DNA of 51,276 nt from CAUTNH01 sp963543845 (GTDB lineage: Bacteria; Bacillota_I; Bacilli_A; Acholeplasmatales; Acholeplasmataceae), in NCBI GenBank assembly GCA_963543845.1, contig CAUUCL010000006.1, positions 1-51,276 on the forward strand, given 5' to 3'. Below are positions 1 through 7,226 of the stretch, piece after piece. Below the pieces are notes generated by a model that did no database searches, was not told where the DNA came from, and was given only the letters and a program-made list of their open reading frames with translations. The translations under genes and the position numbers were made by a program. How positions within the stretch are numbered: position 1 is the first letter of the stretch; each line of letters starts with the position of its first letter.

Positions 1-196
1 TAATGCAATTCTTGAATTTTAAAATATTATTTAATTAACTGGCAAACTCGGGTTTAAATGTGAAATGATATTTTTTAAGTAATATAATTACTTTTTGAAT
101 TTAGCATTATATATTTATTAAATCGTGTTCAATGAAATATATTGCTAGTTGTGTATTTAATTTATATTTTCTAAGGTATGTAAAAACTAATTTTTA

Positions 197-205
197 TGGT
201 ATAAT
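197..205 (+). promoter_or_regulatory. Extended -10 promoter for the BadF-greA-yqeG-yqeK-rsfS run
   Basis: TGG followed directly by TATAAT is a perfect extended -10 element. No good -35 hexamer lies 16-18 bases upstream, which is common for extended -10 promoters. Transcription would begin near 212, giving a leader of about 95 bases before the first start codon. Confidence 0.6.
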
Positions 206-242
206 TAGTGTTAATAAGGTTTTTAAAAAAATTACACTAAAT
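204..242. repeat. Imperfect inverted repeat over the transcription start
   Basis: The arms attagtgttaat (204-215) and attacactaaat (231-242) pair except for one bulged base. The repeat begins inside the -10 box and would cover the predicted start site. It could be a repressor operator or a 5' RNA hairpin; it has no U tract. Confidence 0.35.
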
Positions 243-307
243 AGAGTAATTTTAAAATTAGATACATCTTAATTAAATAAGCAAAAAGAAAGTTAAGTGA
301 TGGTGAT

Positions 308-1231
308 ATGATGGATAAAAAATATTTTCTAGGAATTGATGGTGGCGGGACAAAAACTAAGGTTTATGTTATTGACCAAGATAAAAACGAGATATATATT
401 GGTCATGGCGGGCCATCAGCTATAGACAGCGTTCCTGCTAAAACAACACTTGAATCAATAAATAAGGCATTAGAAAATCTTCCAAGCGATATTAAATTTA
501 CTGCTTGCTTTATTGGTCTTGGCGGAATTAAAGATGCCAATGATGAGCAAAATCTAATTGAAATGTCTGCTAATTTTAAAGGCGTTACATCAAATACAAA
601 AGTATGGGCTAAAAATGATACTTATAATGCTCTTGCAACAAGTTTAAATTTTGACGAGGGAATCGTTATAATTGCTGGAACTGGTATGAACTGTCTTGGA
701 ATTGATAAAAACGGAAAAACTCATACTGCTGGTGGACTTGGATATTTTGAGGGAGATTTAGGAAGTGCTTATAGTTTAGGATTTTTATCAATGAAAAGTG
801 TAGCAAGAGCTCTTGATGGAAGAATACCACTTACAAAGTATCATGAGTTTTTAATTGAAAAAACTGGAGTTAACTCACCTGGTAAGGTAATTGAATATTT
901 TCATGATTTCGTAAACTCTAGAACAAAGATTGCATCACTTGCAAAAATTACTACAGACTTTGCCGAGATGGGTGATGTTTATGCAAATGAGATAGTTGAC
1001 CTTGCAGCAAACGAGCTTTTACTTTGTCTTAAAGCAGTTGATAAAAATATCAACCTTGATAAAAAGGTATTAACAATAATTGGTGGTCTTGGAACAAATC
1101 CAAGTTCGTTCACAAGAAAATTGCACAAGCTTATTCATGAATATGATAAAAATATAATAATTCAAGGTCCAAAAGTAGACCCTGCGCTAGCAGCAGCATT
1201 GCTTGCTGAACATAAGTTTAATAATAAATAA
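308..1231 (+). CDS. BadF/BadG-family ATPase, probable N-acetylglucosamine-type sugar kinase
   Basis: A 307-residue protein of the actin/hexokinase-fold BadF/BadG/BcrA/BcrD family. The N-terminus carries the phosphate-1 loop GIDGGGTKTK (about residues 9-18), followed by a GTGMNCLG phosphate-2 loop and the segment GDLGSAYSLG that resembles GlcNAc kinases. By homology it would phosphorylate an amino sugar in the cytoplasm, but the substrate cannot be read from sequence. Two tandem ATG codons (308 and 311) follow GGTGAT, so the second may be the real start. It heads the run leading to greA, 12 bases downstream. Confidence 0.8.
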   Translation: MMDKKYFLGIDGGGTKTKVYVIDQDKNEIYIGHGGPSAIDSVPAKTTLESINKALENLPSDIKFTACFIGLGGIKDANDEQNLIEMSANFKGVTSNTKVWAKNDTYNALATSLNFDEGIVIIAGTGMNCLGIDKNGKTHTAGGLGYFEGDLGSAYSLGFLSMKSVARALDGRIPLTKYHEFLIEKTGVNSPGKVIEYFHDFVNSRTKIASLAKITTDFAEMGDVYANEIVDLAANELLLCLKAVDKNINLDKKVLTIIGGLGTNPSSFTRKLHKLIHEYDKNIIIQGPKVDPALAAALLAEHKFNNK

Positions 1232-1243
1232 AGGAGAATAAAA

Positions 1244-1735
1244 ATGGCAACAATAAATAAACAAAAATTTGAGCTTACAGAAGAAGGTTTAGAAAACTTA
1301 AAAGAAGAGCTTCACATTTTAAAAAATGTTAAAAGAGTTGAAAATCTAGAAGATATAAAAGAGGCAAGAGCTCAAGGTGATTTATCTGAAAATGCTGATT
1401 ATGATGCAGCAAGAAATGAACAAGCCAAAATTGAGGCAAGAATTAAAGAAATCGAGATTATTTTAAAAAATGCTAAGATAATTCACAGCGCAAGCGGTGA
1501 TAGCGTTAATATTGGTAAAGAAGTTGTTTTAAACTTTTTAGAAAAAAAGGTAAAGAGAACTTTGAAGCTTGTCGGAACAATCGAGGCTAATCCTATGGAA
1601 GGAAAATTATCTATTGAATCTCCACTTGGAAAGGCTATTAAAAATCATGTTAAAGGTGATACAGTTATTGTTCACTCCGAAACTAAAAAATCATTTGAAG
1701 TAAAAATAGAAGAAGTTAGAGATGCCGCTAAGTAA
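1244..1735 (+). CDS. greA: Transcription elongation factor GreA
   Basis: At 163 residues the length is normal for GreA. The N-terminal coiled-coil hairpin holds the conserved tip motif QGDLSENADYDAA, whose acidic residues enter the RNA polymerase secondary channel and stimulate cleavage of backtracked transcripts; the C-terminal half is the FKBP-like domain that binds polymerase. A GGAG ribosome site lies just upstream. Its 3' end overlaps yqeG by 14 bases, so the two are translated from one message. Confidence 0.95.
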   Translation: MATINKQKFELTEEGLENLKEELHILKNVKRVENLEDIKEARAQGDLSENADYDAARNEQAKIEARIKEIEIILKNAKIIHSASGDSVNIGKEVVLNFLEKKVKRTLKLVGTIEANPMEGKLSIESPLGKAIKNHVKGDTVIVHSETKKSFEVKIEEVRDAAK

Positions 1736-2267
1736 TAAAATCCCTTTTTTATCGTTTGATAAAATTGAAAATATTGACTATGCTTATTTAAAAGACCTTG
1801 GAATTAAAGGTCTTATATTTGATTTAGACAATACCATTATCTGTCCTAACGAAGAGCTTATTCCTAAAAATATGATTCAATTTTTGAAAAAGCTTGAAAA
1901 GCAATTTAAGATTGTAATTGTCACTAATAATTCAAAATACAGAATGGAGACTGCAAATCAAGGAAACTTTGACTGCGTAAGTAGAGCACAAAAGCCAAGT
2001 AGGATGGCATTTTTAAAGGCTAATAATATTTTAAATCTTGATAAAAACGAGATTGTTATTATTGGTGATCAAATCCAAACTGATATAAAACTTGCAAACT
2101 TATGTGGTATTAGATCTATTTTAGTTAATCCAATTGATATTAAAACTGATACTTTTTTTACTAAGTTTAATCGCTTTTTTGAAATGAGATTTTTACTAAA
2201 AATTAAAAATAATAATCCTAGTATATTTGAAAAATACTTTAAAGATTTTTATAATTCTGTAAAATAG
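1722..2267 (+). CDS. yqeG: YqeG-family HAD phosphatase
   Basis: A 181-residue HAD-superfamily IIIA protein. Motif I is FDLDNT with nucleophile D34 and D36, motif II is the VTNN segment, and the late acidic motif is GDQIQTD. This is the layout of Bacillus YqeG, a phosphatase of unclear physiological substrate found beside ribosome-maturation genes. The start lies inside greA in another frame. In Bacillus yqeH, aroE, yhbY and nadD follow; here yqeK comes next, 3 bases later, so the intervening genes are missing from this place. Confidence 0.85.
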   Translation: MPLSNKIPFLSFDKIENIDYAYLKDLGIKGLIFDLDNTIICPNEELIPKNMIQFLKKLEKQFKIVIVTNNSKYRMETANQGNFDCVSRAQKPSRMAFLKANNILNLDKNEIVIIGDQIQTDIKLANLCGIRSILVNPIDIKTDTFFTKFNRFFEMRFLLKIKNNNPSIFEKYFKDFYNSVK

Positions 2268-2270
2268 AAA

Positions 2271-2861
2271 ATGTTTGAAATATCTGAGGAACATTTAAAG
2301 ATTTTAAAAGATAATCTTAAGCAGGACGAAAAAAGAATACATCATGTAATAAGTGTATCTAAAATTGCCCAAGAGCTTTGCGCAGGCTATAATATAAAAG
2401 ATGAAAAAACTTTATATAATATTCATATAGCTGCATTGTTTCATGATGTCTGCAAAAGATATAAAGAATCAGATTATATAAATTTATTAGGAGAAAAGAG
2501 ATATAGAAAGTATAAAAAAAGTCCTAATCTTCATGGAATTGCAGGAGCAAATTTTGTTAAAAATATTTTAAAAATAAATAATAAGAATATCTTTAATGCT
2601 ATTTTCTATCATACGACAGGATATAAGAAATTTAAAACTTTTGAAAAGATTATTTATATCTCAGATAAAATAGATTATACAAGAGAAAAAGAAGAGATAA
2701 AACTTTTCAGAAAGGTTGCATTTTTTAATATTGATTATGCTATTTTAATGCATTACAATAGCTTAAAAAAATTGCTTAAAGAAAAAAATATAAAGCCTGA
2801 TAAAAATGCAACTAGCTTTATTAAAAAAATAACAAAGGGGATAATTAAAATTGGAATATGA
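2271..2861 (+). CDS. yqeK: YqeK-family HD-domain hydrolase (bis(5'-nucleosyl)-tetraphosphatase)
   Basis: A 196-residue HD protein. The metal-binding HD pair is H58-D59 in ALFHDVCK, with an upstream histidine in RIHHVISVS and the typical YHTTG and SDKIDYTRE segments. Characterised YqeK proteins split diadenosine tetraphosphate symmetrically into two ADP. The gene lies 3 bases after yqeG without an obvious ribosome site and overlaps rsfS by 11 bases, so it is probably translated by coupling. Confidence 0.85.
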   Translation: MFEISEEHLKILKDNLKQDEKRIHHVISVSKIAQELCAGYNIKDEKTLYNIHIAALFHDVCKRYKESDYINLLGEKRYRKYKKSPNLHGIAGANFVKNILKINNKNIFNAIFYHTTGYKKFKTFEKIIYISDKIDYTREKEEIKLFRKVAFFNIDYAILMHYNSLKKLLKEKNIKPDKNATSFIKKITKGIIKIGI

Positions 2862-3159
2862 AAATATATTAAAGCATTTAGAAGATATTAGTGCTGATGA
2901 TATTAAAATATATGATGTATCAAACCAAGGCTTTGGCTGTGATTATTTTATTATTGCGACCGTAAATATTAGAAAGGCTAATGCTATTTACACAAGATTA
3001 AAAAAAGATCCTAAAATTGATGTAAAACCAATTGAAGGTAAAAATAGTAATTGGCTTTTAATTGATACTGGAAATGTTATTGTTCATCTTTTTACCAAAG
3101 ATGAGAGAATAAGATTTGCACTAGATGATATTCATGAGCCAAGACTTTTGAAAAAATAG
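2851..3159 (+). CDS. rsfS: Ribosome silencing factor RsfS
   Basis: A 102-residue Iojap/RsfS-family protein. It binds ribosomal protein uL14 and blocks subunit joining when nutrients are short. Family marks are GCDYFIIATVN and the C-terminal WLLIDTGNVIVHLFTKDERI block. The start is a TTG at 2851, chosen because AAAGGGG sits about 10 bases upstream and no in-frame ATG matches the family N-terminus. The yqeK-rsfS pairing is conserved widely in Bacillota. Confidence 0.9.
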   Translation: MEYENILKHLEDISADDIKIYDVSNQGFGCDYFIIATVNIRKANAIYTRLKKDPKIDVKPIEGKNSNWLLIDTGNVIVHLFTKDERIRFALDDIHEPRLLKK

Positions 3160-3215
3160 TAGTTTAATTATTTTTAATTTTCAATTATTTATGATAAAAT
3201 TTAGAAGGTGAAAAA

Positions 3216-3551
3216 ATGAAAACAAAGAAAATATTTATAACAATTTTTATAATGATGATTGCCTTTTTATTTGTTGGATGTGGCAAAGCAGAAAAGAAAC
3301 TTCCTAAAATTACATATGAGCTTGATGGTGGGGTTTGGACTGAGACTAATTTTAAAAATGTAGTTGAAAAGGAAATGAATGATTTTATTGATGAACCTAA
3401 AAATCCTACTAAGGAAGGTCATAAATTCTTAGGATGGTATTTAATTAAGAAAAATGATAAAGGTGAAGATGTTGAGGCTGGAAAGATTGATTTTTCAAAC
3501 TACAGAGTATCTGAATTTACTATAACATTAAAAGCAAAATGGCAAAAATGA
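3216..3551 (+). CDS. Small lipoprotein with one InlB-type B-repeat
   Basis: A 111-residue exported protein. Residues 1-22 form a lipoprotein signal peptide with lipobox FVGC and lipidated C22. The remainder matches the Listeria-Bacteroides (InlB B) repeat pattern: ITYELDGGVW near the start, GHKFLGWYL in the middle and a final LKAKW. Such repeats form small beta modules on surface proteins; no enzymatic role is suggested. An extended -10-like TGATAAAAT lies at 3192-3200, very close to the ribosome site GAAGGTG. Confidence 0.75.
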   Translation: MKTKKIFITIFIMMIAFLFVGCGKAEKKLPKITYELDGGVWTETNFKNVVEKEMNDFIDEPKNPTKEGHKFLGWYLIKKNDKGEDVEAGKIDFSNYRVSEFTITLKAKWQK

Positions 3552-3576
3552 TTTTTAATTAAATCATTTTTTATTT
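3544..3576 (+). terminator. Intrinsic terminator after the InlB-repeat lipoprotein
   Basis: A perfect 9-bp stem, AAATGATTT (3546-3554) with AAATCATTT (3561-3569), has a 6-base loop and is followed by a T-rich tract. It overlaps the lipoprotein stop codon. Only about 11 bases separate the T tract from the next start codon. Confidence 0.75.
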
Positions 3577-3587
3577 TTAGGAGATAT

Positions 3588-4451
3588 ATGAAAAATATTT
3601 TTAGAGATTTATTAACAGATAAAAAAAATGCAAAGGCTATAATTACGGGCCTATCATATGATAAAGGAGCAAGCTGCGGAAAAGGGGCAGCCCTTGCACC
3701 TTATAAGGTATTTGAACTATCAGGATTTTTACCACCTCTTACAAAAGATGGATACTTAATTAAAAATAAAATTTTTAACAATGGCATTTACAAAATTAAA
3801 AATCTTGATGAAATTAGTAAAATATCAAGTGGTATTTACGACATAAAAAAACTTAATGTTTTTATTGGTGGAGATCACTCAGTCTCAATAAATACTGAAA
3901 AAGAATTTATTAAATACTGTAAAGATAAAAGCCTTAATCCTGTGATAATTCATATTGATGCTCATCCTGATTTTTGCAACTCTTACAACGGATCAATTTA
4001 CTCTCATGCTTGCACGAATTATCGCAGTATGGAAAATGGTTGCAATAAATTCTTCCTAATCGGAATAAGAGGGTGGGAGTATGAAGAAACCGTTTTATTT
4101 ACAGAAAAAGATTTTATTAAAGTTTATAAAGCATCTGATTGCAAAACTATTCCATCAAGCAATCTTGCAGATGAGATAGTTAAAAAAATCAATAAAGATG
4201 ATGCAGTTTATATCTCATTTGACATTGATGCTATTGACCCAGGATTTGCTCCTGGAACTGGCACACCAGAGGCATTTGGGCTTAATCCTGATTATGTGCT
4301 TGATTTATTAAATGTATTCTTTAATAAGTTAAATGTACTAGCAATTGATTTTGTCGAGATATCACCAAAACTTGATGTAAATAATATCACAAGCTGGCTA
4401 TGCCTTAAATATTTATATGAAATTTTATATAACTTAAAAGGAGATAAATAA
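3588..4451 (+). CDS. speB: Ureohydrolase of the arginase/agmatinase family, probable agmatinase
   Basis: A 287-residue ureohydrolase with all binuclear manganese ligands in place: H97 in GGDHS, D124, H126 and D128 in HIDAHPD, and D212 and D214 in SFDIDAIDP. The stretch after this, APGTGTPE, is typical of agmatinases, which split agmatine to putrescine and urea; formiminoglutamase and guanidino-acid hydrolases are the alternatives. AGGAG precedes the ATG. The stop overlaps the next start (TAATG), so it is translationally coupled to the SpeD homologue, which supports a polyamine role. Confidence 0.8.
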   Translation: MKNIFRDLLTDKKNAKAIITGLSYDKGASCGKGAALAPYKVFELSGFLPPLTKDGYLIKNKIFNNGIYKIKNLDEISKISSGIYDIKKLNVFIGGDHSVSINTEKEFIKYCKDKSLNPVIIHIDAHPDFCNSYNGSIYSHACTNYRSMENGCNKFFLIGIRGWEYEETVLFTEKDFIKVYKASDCKTIPSSNLADEIVKKINKDDAVYISFDIDAIDPGFAPGTGTPEAFGLNPDYVLDLLNVFFNKLNVLAIDFVEISPKLDVNNITSWLCLKYLYEILYNLKGDK

Positions 4452-5272
4452 TGTCTGAAAATATTAAAAAACATTTAATGCTTGATTTATACGGATGCAG
4501 AGAACATGCTTTAAGTGATCCATTAGCCATTAATGATTTACTTAACGAGCTTGCTTATGAGCTAAAATTAAACCCAATAACTCCCCCAACTTTAATACCT
4601 TATTATTATGGCAAGGTTAAAAATGATGTTGGAATTAGTGCTTATATTCTTCTTGAAGGAGGTCACATTACAATTCATACCTTCCCAATTAGAGAATGCT
4701 ACTTTATAGATATTTTCGCAAATAAGGAATTTGATGATAATATCGCATTTAACTACTTACTTGATGTTTTTCCATTTGATAAGGATAATTCAATAAAATC
4801 ACTTACCTATCGCTCAGAACCAATGCAAGTTGAACCTTATTCCGATGACTGTGATTTTGGACCACACCTAATGGCTCAAATTGATGTTAAGAAAAATCTT
4901 ACTATGGAAAATATGTTTGACTATCTAGAAAATCTTGTTAAAAATATTAATATGGAACCAATATCACGTGCAAATATTATTAAAGCAAGAAGTGATAAAA
5001 ATAATAAATTTGTATCAGGAATTATTGTAATTGCTCAAAGCCATATTGCAATGCATTATAATTTAAAGGAAAAGAAAATATTTGCAGATATTTTTTCCTG
5101 TTCACCATTTGAATATGACCTTGTAGAAGATGAACTTGAATCACTAGGTGATATTGAACTAATTGAGCTTATTCCACGTGGAACTAAGCATATTTATAAA
5201 ATTAAATCAGAGCCAAGAGAAAGATCACGAAATGCTTCATCAAAATGGCAAAAAGTTTTAAAAATAAAATAA
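4451..5272 (+). CDS. Tandem-fused SpeD-family protein (pyruvoyl decarboxylase homologue)
   Basis: This 273-residue protein contains two SpeD (AdoMet decarboxylase) units. Unit 1 (about 8-110) has the fold signature LEGGHITIHTFP, but the serine that becomes the pyruvoyl group is G71 and the catalytic cysteine position is N91; only H76 remains. Unit 2 (about 150-255) reads AQSHIAMHY and ADIFSCSPF: S197, H202 and C217 are present with the +5 and +20 spacing of active single-domain enzymes, although the residue before the serine is Q196 rather than Glu. It may self-cleave at 196/197. The substrate could be AdoMet, or arginine or ornithine as in neofunctionalised SpeD relatives; the coupled agmatinase favours arginine. 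No spermidine synthase is nearby. Confidence 0.75.
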   Translation: MSENIKKHLMLDLYGCREHALSDPLAINDLLNELAYELKLNPITPPTLIPYYYGKVKNDVGISAYILLEGGHITIHTFPIRECYFIDIFANKEFDDNIAFNYLLDVFPFDKDNSIKSLTYRSEPMQVEPYSDDCDFGPHLMAQIDVKKNLTMENMFDYLENLVKNINMEPISRANIIKARSDKNNKFVSGIIVIAQSHIAMHYNLKEKKIFADIFSCSPFEYDLVEDELESLGDIELIELIPRGTKHIYKIKSEPRERSRNASSKWQKVLKIK

Positions 5273-5300
5273 GAAGGGTTATTCCTTCTTATTTTATTTT
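5266..5300 (+). terminator. Strong terminator after the agmatinase-SpeD pair
   Basis: A 12-bp stem, AAAATAAGAAGG (5266-5277) with CCTTCTTATTTT (5284-5295), has loop GTTATT and T-rich flanks. It overlaps the end of the SpeD gene. The A-rich 5' side gives it a possible function on the minus strand too, for the convergent lipoprotein gene. Confidence 0.85.
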
Positions 5301-5373
5301 ATAGTTAAAAGCAAGGCTTCATTTAGAATCTAAAAAAACAAATAATATCTAAATAAATAATATAATTTAGGAT

Positions 5374-6399
5374 TCAACGATCATAACCCCAGATAATATT
5401 ACAACTAGACGCATTTCCAATCATATCTACTATAGAATCAGGCCCTACTTGATTCAAAGAATATTTAAATGTACTAAATTTTTTTTTAACTCTACAGCAA
5501 ATCAACAAATTTTTGCTGCATCCATAAAAAATGTAATAACCCGCTTCTTTTACACTCAACGGAATAATAATTTTTTTAAGTTTAATGCATTTACTAAAAG
5601 CATTGTTACCTATACTATATAATCCTTCATTTAGTGTAATTTCTCTTAAATTTGTACATTCATTAAATGCATCTTCACCAATTTTTTTAAGACTTGAAGA
5701 ACAAATAACCTTTTCTAAATTTTCACATCCCCTAAAAACACTTTTTCCAATTTCTTCTATTCCATCGCCTAAAACAATCGTTTTTAAACTTTTTGATCCA
5801 CTAAAAAAATCATAATTAATTGTTCTTATACAATAATCAGGCAAAGTTAGTGATTCTAAAGAATTCTTTCCTAGATTAAAAAGAATTTTACCATTACCTC
5901 TAATACTTCCCTTCCCTTTATTAAAGTGCAACTCTTTAATATTTTTAGTTTCTTTAAAATTATCATCGTGACAGTATTCACAGGAAAGTTTTAATTTTTC
6001 CAAACTAACACATTCTTTGAAAGCATTATTTTGAATAATATTAAAACTATCATTATATAAAAACGAGTACAAATTAATACAACTTTCAAATGCACTTTCA
6101 CCTATTTCTTTAATCGAATTTGGAACATATACTGCTTTTAAAAAGTAGCATTTTTTAAAGGCATCATCACCTATTCTTACTACATTTTTTCCCTTATATG
6201 ATTTAGGAATATCCACAGTAGATTCATTGCCTATATACTTTTCTAATTCATAATTATCGTCATATTCCTTAAATACAAATTTTTTTTCTAATTCATTTAC
6301 ATCTGTTTTTTTTACATTTAAATTGCAACCAAACAATAAAATTGATGCTAATAATATTAGTAACATTGACAAACATACTTTAAAACCTTTTTTATTCAT
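5374..6399 (-). CDS. BspA-type leucine-rich-repeat lipoprotein
   Basis: A 341-residue exported lipoprotein: signal peptide 1-24 with lipobox LLFGC and lipidated C25. From about residue 55 onward it is built of BspA-like LRR_5 repeats with the recurring pattern (I/V)G..AF..C..L..(I/V).(I/L)P, roughly ten units of 22-24 residues. Such proteins sit on the outer face of the membrane and often bind host or microbial ligands. The ribosome site AGGAAGG is well placed. The promoter spacer contains ten consecutive G, suggesting on/off variation. Confidence 0.85.
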   Translation of the reverse strand: MNKKGFKVCLSMLLILLASILLFGCNLNVKKTDVNELEKKFVFKEYDDNYELEKYIGNESTVDIPKSYKGKNVVRIGDDAFKKCYFLKAVYVPNSIKEIGESAFESCINLYSFLYNDSFNIIQNNAFKECVSLEKLKLSCEYCHDDNFKETKNIKELHFNKGKGSIRGNGKILFNLGKNSLESLTLPDYCIRTINYDFFSGSKSLKTIVLGDGIEEIGKSVFRGCENLEKVICSSSLKKIGEDAFNECTNLREITLNEGLYSIGNNAFSKCIKLKKIIIPLSVKEAGYYIFYGCSKNLLICCRVKKKFSTFKYSLNQVGPDSIVDMIGNASSCNIIWGYDR

Positions 6400-6425
6400 T
6401 TTTCTACCTTCCTTTTATATGTAAT

Positions 6426-6456
6426 ATTATATCCCCCCCCCCGACATTTTTTGCAA
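6426..6456 (-). promoter_or_regulatory. Promoter with a G10 homopolymer in its spacer
   Basis: On the minus strand -35 TTGCAA (6456-6451) and -10 TATAAT (6431-6426) are separated by 19 bases, ten of which are one uninterrupted G run (plus-strand C10 at 6433-6442). Transcription would start near 6419, 20 bases before the lipoprotein start codon. Losing one or two G would bring the spacer to 18 or 17 bases. Confidence 0.65.
6433..6442. repeat. Homopolymer C10/G10 tract
   Basis: Ten consecutive C on the plus strand in a surrounding of nearly pure A+T. Tracts of this length are prone to slipped-strand change during replication. It is not inside a reading frame but between the -35 and -10 boxes of the LRR lipoprotein promoter. 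Confidence 0.85.
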
Positions 6457-6558
6457 GAAAAATACTCAGTAATTATTAAAACCAAAAATTAATAAAAAAA
6501 TACAAATTGAATGGGGGTGTTTTGGCATATGTTCAGGGGGGGTTGGCTAAATTAAATA

Positions 6559-6638
6559 CCTTTTATTTTGTATTTTGTACTTGATTTTGAAGATTTTTAC
6601 AGATAAAATAATTCATAACAAAAATACAAAATAAAAGG
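6559..6638. repeat. Inverted repeat of about 19 bp beside the ssb terminator
   Basis: The left arm (6559-6577) begins CCTTTTATTTTG and the right arm (6619-6638) ends CAAAATAAAAGG; they pair along their whole length with one extra base in the right arm. About 41 bases lie between. It could be the end structure of a lost small element or an extended part of the terminator. No target duplication was recognised. Confidence 0.45.
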
Positions 6639-6659
6639 GGCTACAATATGTAGTAGCCC
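6625..6659 (-). terminator. Terminator of ssb
   Basis: On the minus strand the stem GGGCTAC/GTAGCCC (6659-6653 with 6644-6638) is followed by CTTTTATTTTG. It begins 17 bases after the ssb stop codon. Confidence 0.85.
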
Positions 6660-6676
6660 ATCAAACGGAAAACTGA

Positions 6677-6988
6677 TTAAAGATATGTAATCTTTTCTGC
6701 AACAACGCCATTAACATTTATAAACTTCTCATCTGAAATATCATATTTAAATGGTTGAAGTCTACCTTTAATTGCAACAAGTGTTCCTTTTTCTGCGTAT
6801 GTAGAAAAACTTGTAGCAAGTCCTTCCCAAGTGCTAAATCTGATAAAATCTGTATCGTATTTACCATCTTGGTTTTTAAAACTTCTCCTAACTGCAATCG
6901 TACCCTCACAAACCTTTTTGCCGGATTCAATGGTTTTGATTGTAGGATCATCAGTTAGCCTTCCGATTAGAACTATTTGATTAAGCAT
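6677..6988 (-). CDS. ssb: Short single-stranded DNA-binding protein
   Basis: A 103-residue OB-fold protein. LNQIVLIGRLTDDPTIK at the start, the FIRFSTWEGLA core strand and the GTLVAIKGRL strand are typical SSB. The usual flexible linker and acidic C-terminal tip ending in DDDIPF, which recruits replication and repair partners, are absent, as in short secondary SSBs. It stands alone, not between rpsF and rpsR as the main ssb usually is, so it may be a second copy. A strong AGGAAGGAGG site precedes the ATG, and a TATAAT lies at 7030-7025. Confidence 0.85.
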   Translation of the reverse strand: MLNQIVLIGRLTDDPTIKTIESGKKVCEGTIAVRRSFKNQDGKYDTDFIRFSTWEGLATSFSTYAEKGTLVAIKGRLQPFKYDISDEKFINVNGVVAEKITYL

Positions 6989-7179
6989 TTTATCCTCCTT
7001 CCTAAGTCATATAATATATTAGAAATTATATATGATTGTTTTTGATTTTTTTAATTATTTTAAATAAGATATAAAAAAATTTTTCGGAAAAATTAAAACT
7101 TTTATTTACATTAAATAGTGTTTTACTTTTTTTAGCCAATTTTTTCTATAGAAAGAAGTAAAATGAAATTTTTCATAAA

Positions 7180-7220
7180 ATAAAAAAAACTTACACAAAA
7201 TATGCAAGTTTTTTTATTTT
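7180..7220 (-). terminator. Terminator of the hup-ankyrin operon
   Basis: The 9-bp arms (7187-7195 and 7203-7211) pair as AAACTTGCA/TGTAAGTTT on the minus strand with one G-U pair, followed by TTTTTATTTTAT. A-rich sequence on the other side makes it potentially bidirectional. Confidence 0.7.
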
Positions 7221-7226
7221 ATATAA

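Larger units (their letters stand above)
1..307. other. Non-coding leader region before the first gene
   Basis: No convincing coding frame is visible on either strand. The region is almost pure A+T with one clear extended -10 promoter near 197-205 and an imperfect inverted repeat just after it. Whether a gene ends just before the window cannot be judged. Confidence 0.6.

Noticed and set aside
4292..4474. 60-codon minus-strand frame opposite the agmatinase-SpeD junction
   Set aside because: It is the antisense of two well-supported genes, has no ribosome site and no recognisable protein.
5325..5375. Possible hairpin just after the LRR lipoprotein gene on the minus strand
   Set aside because: The arms are short and A+T-only with a long loop; the strong hairpin at 5266-5300 is a better terminator.
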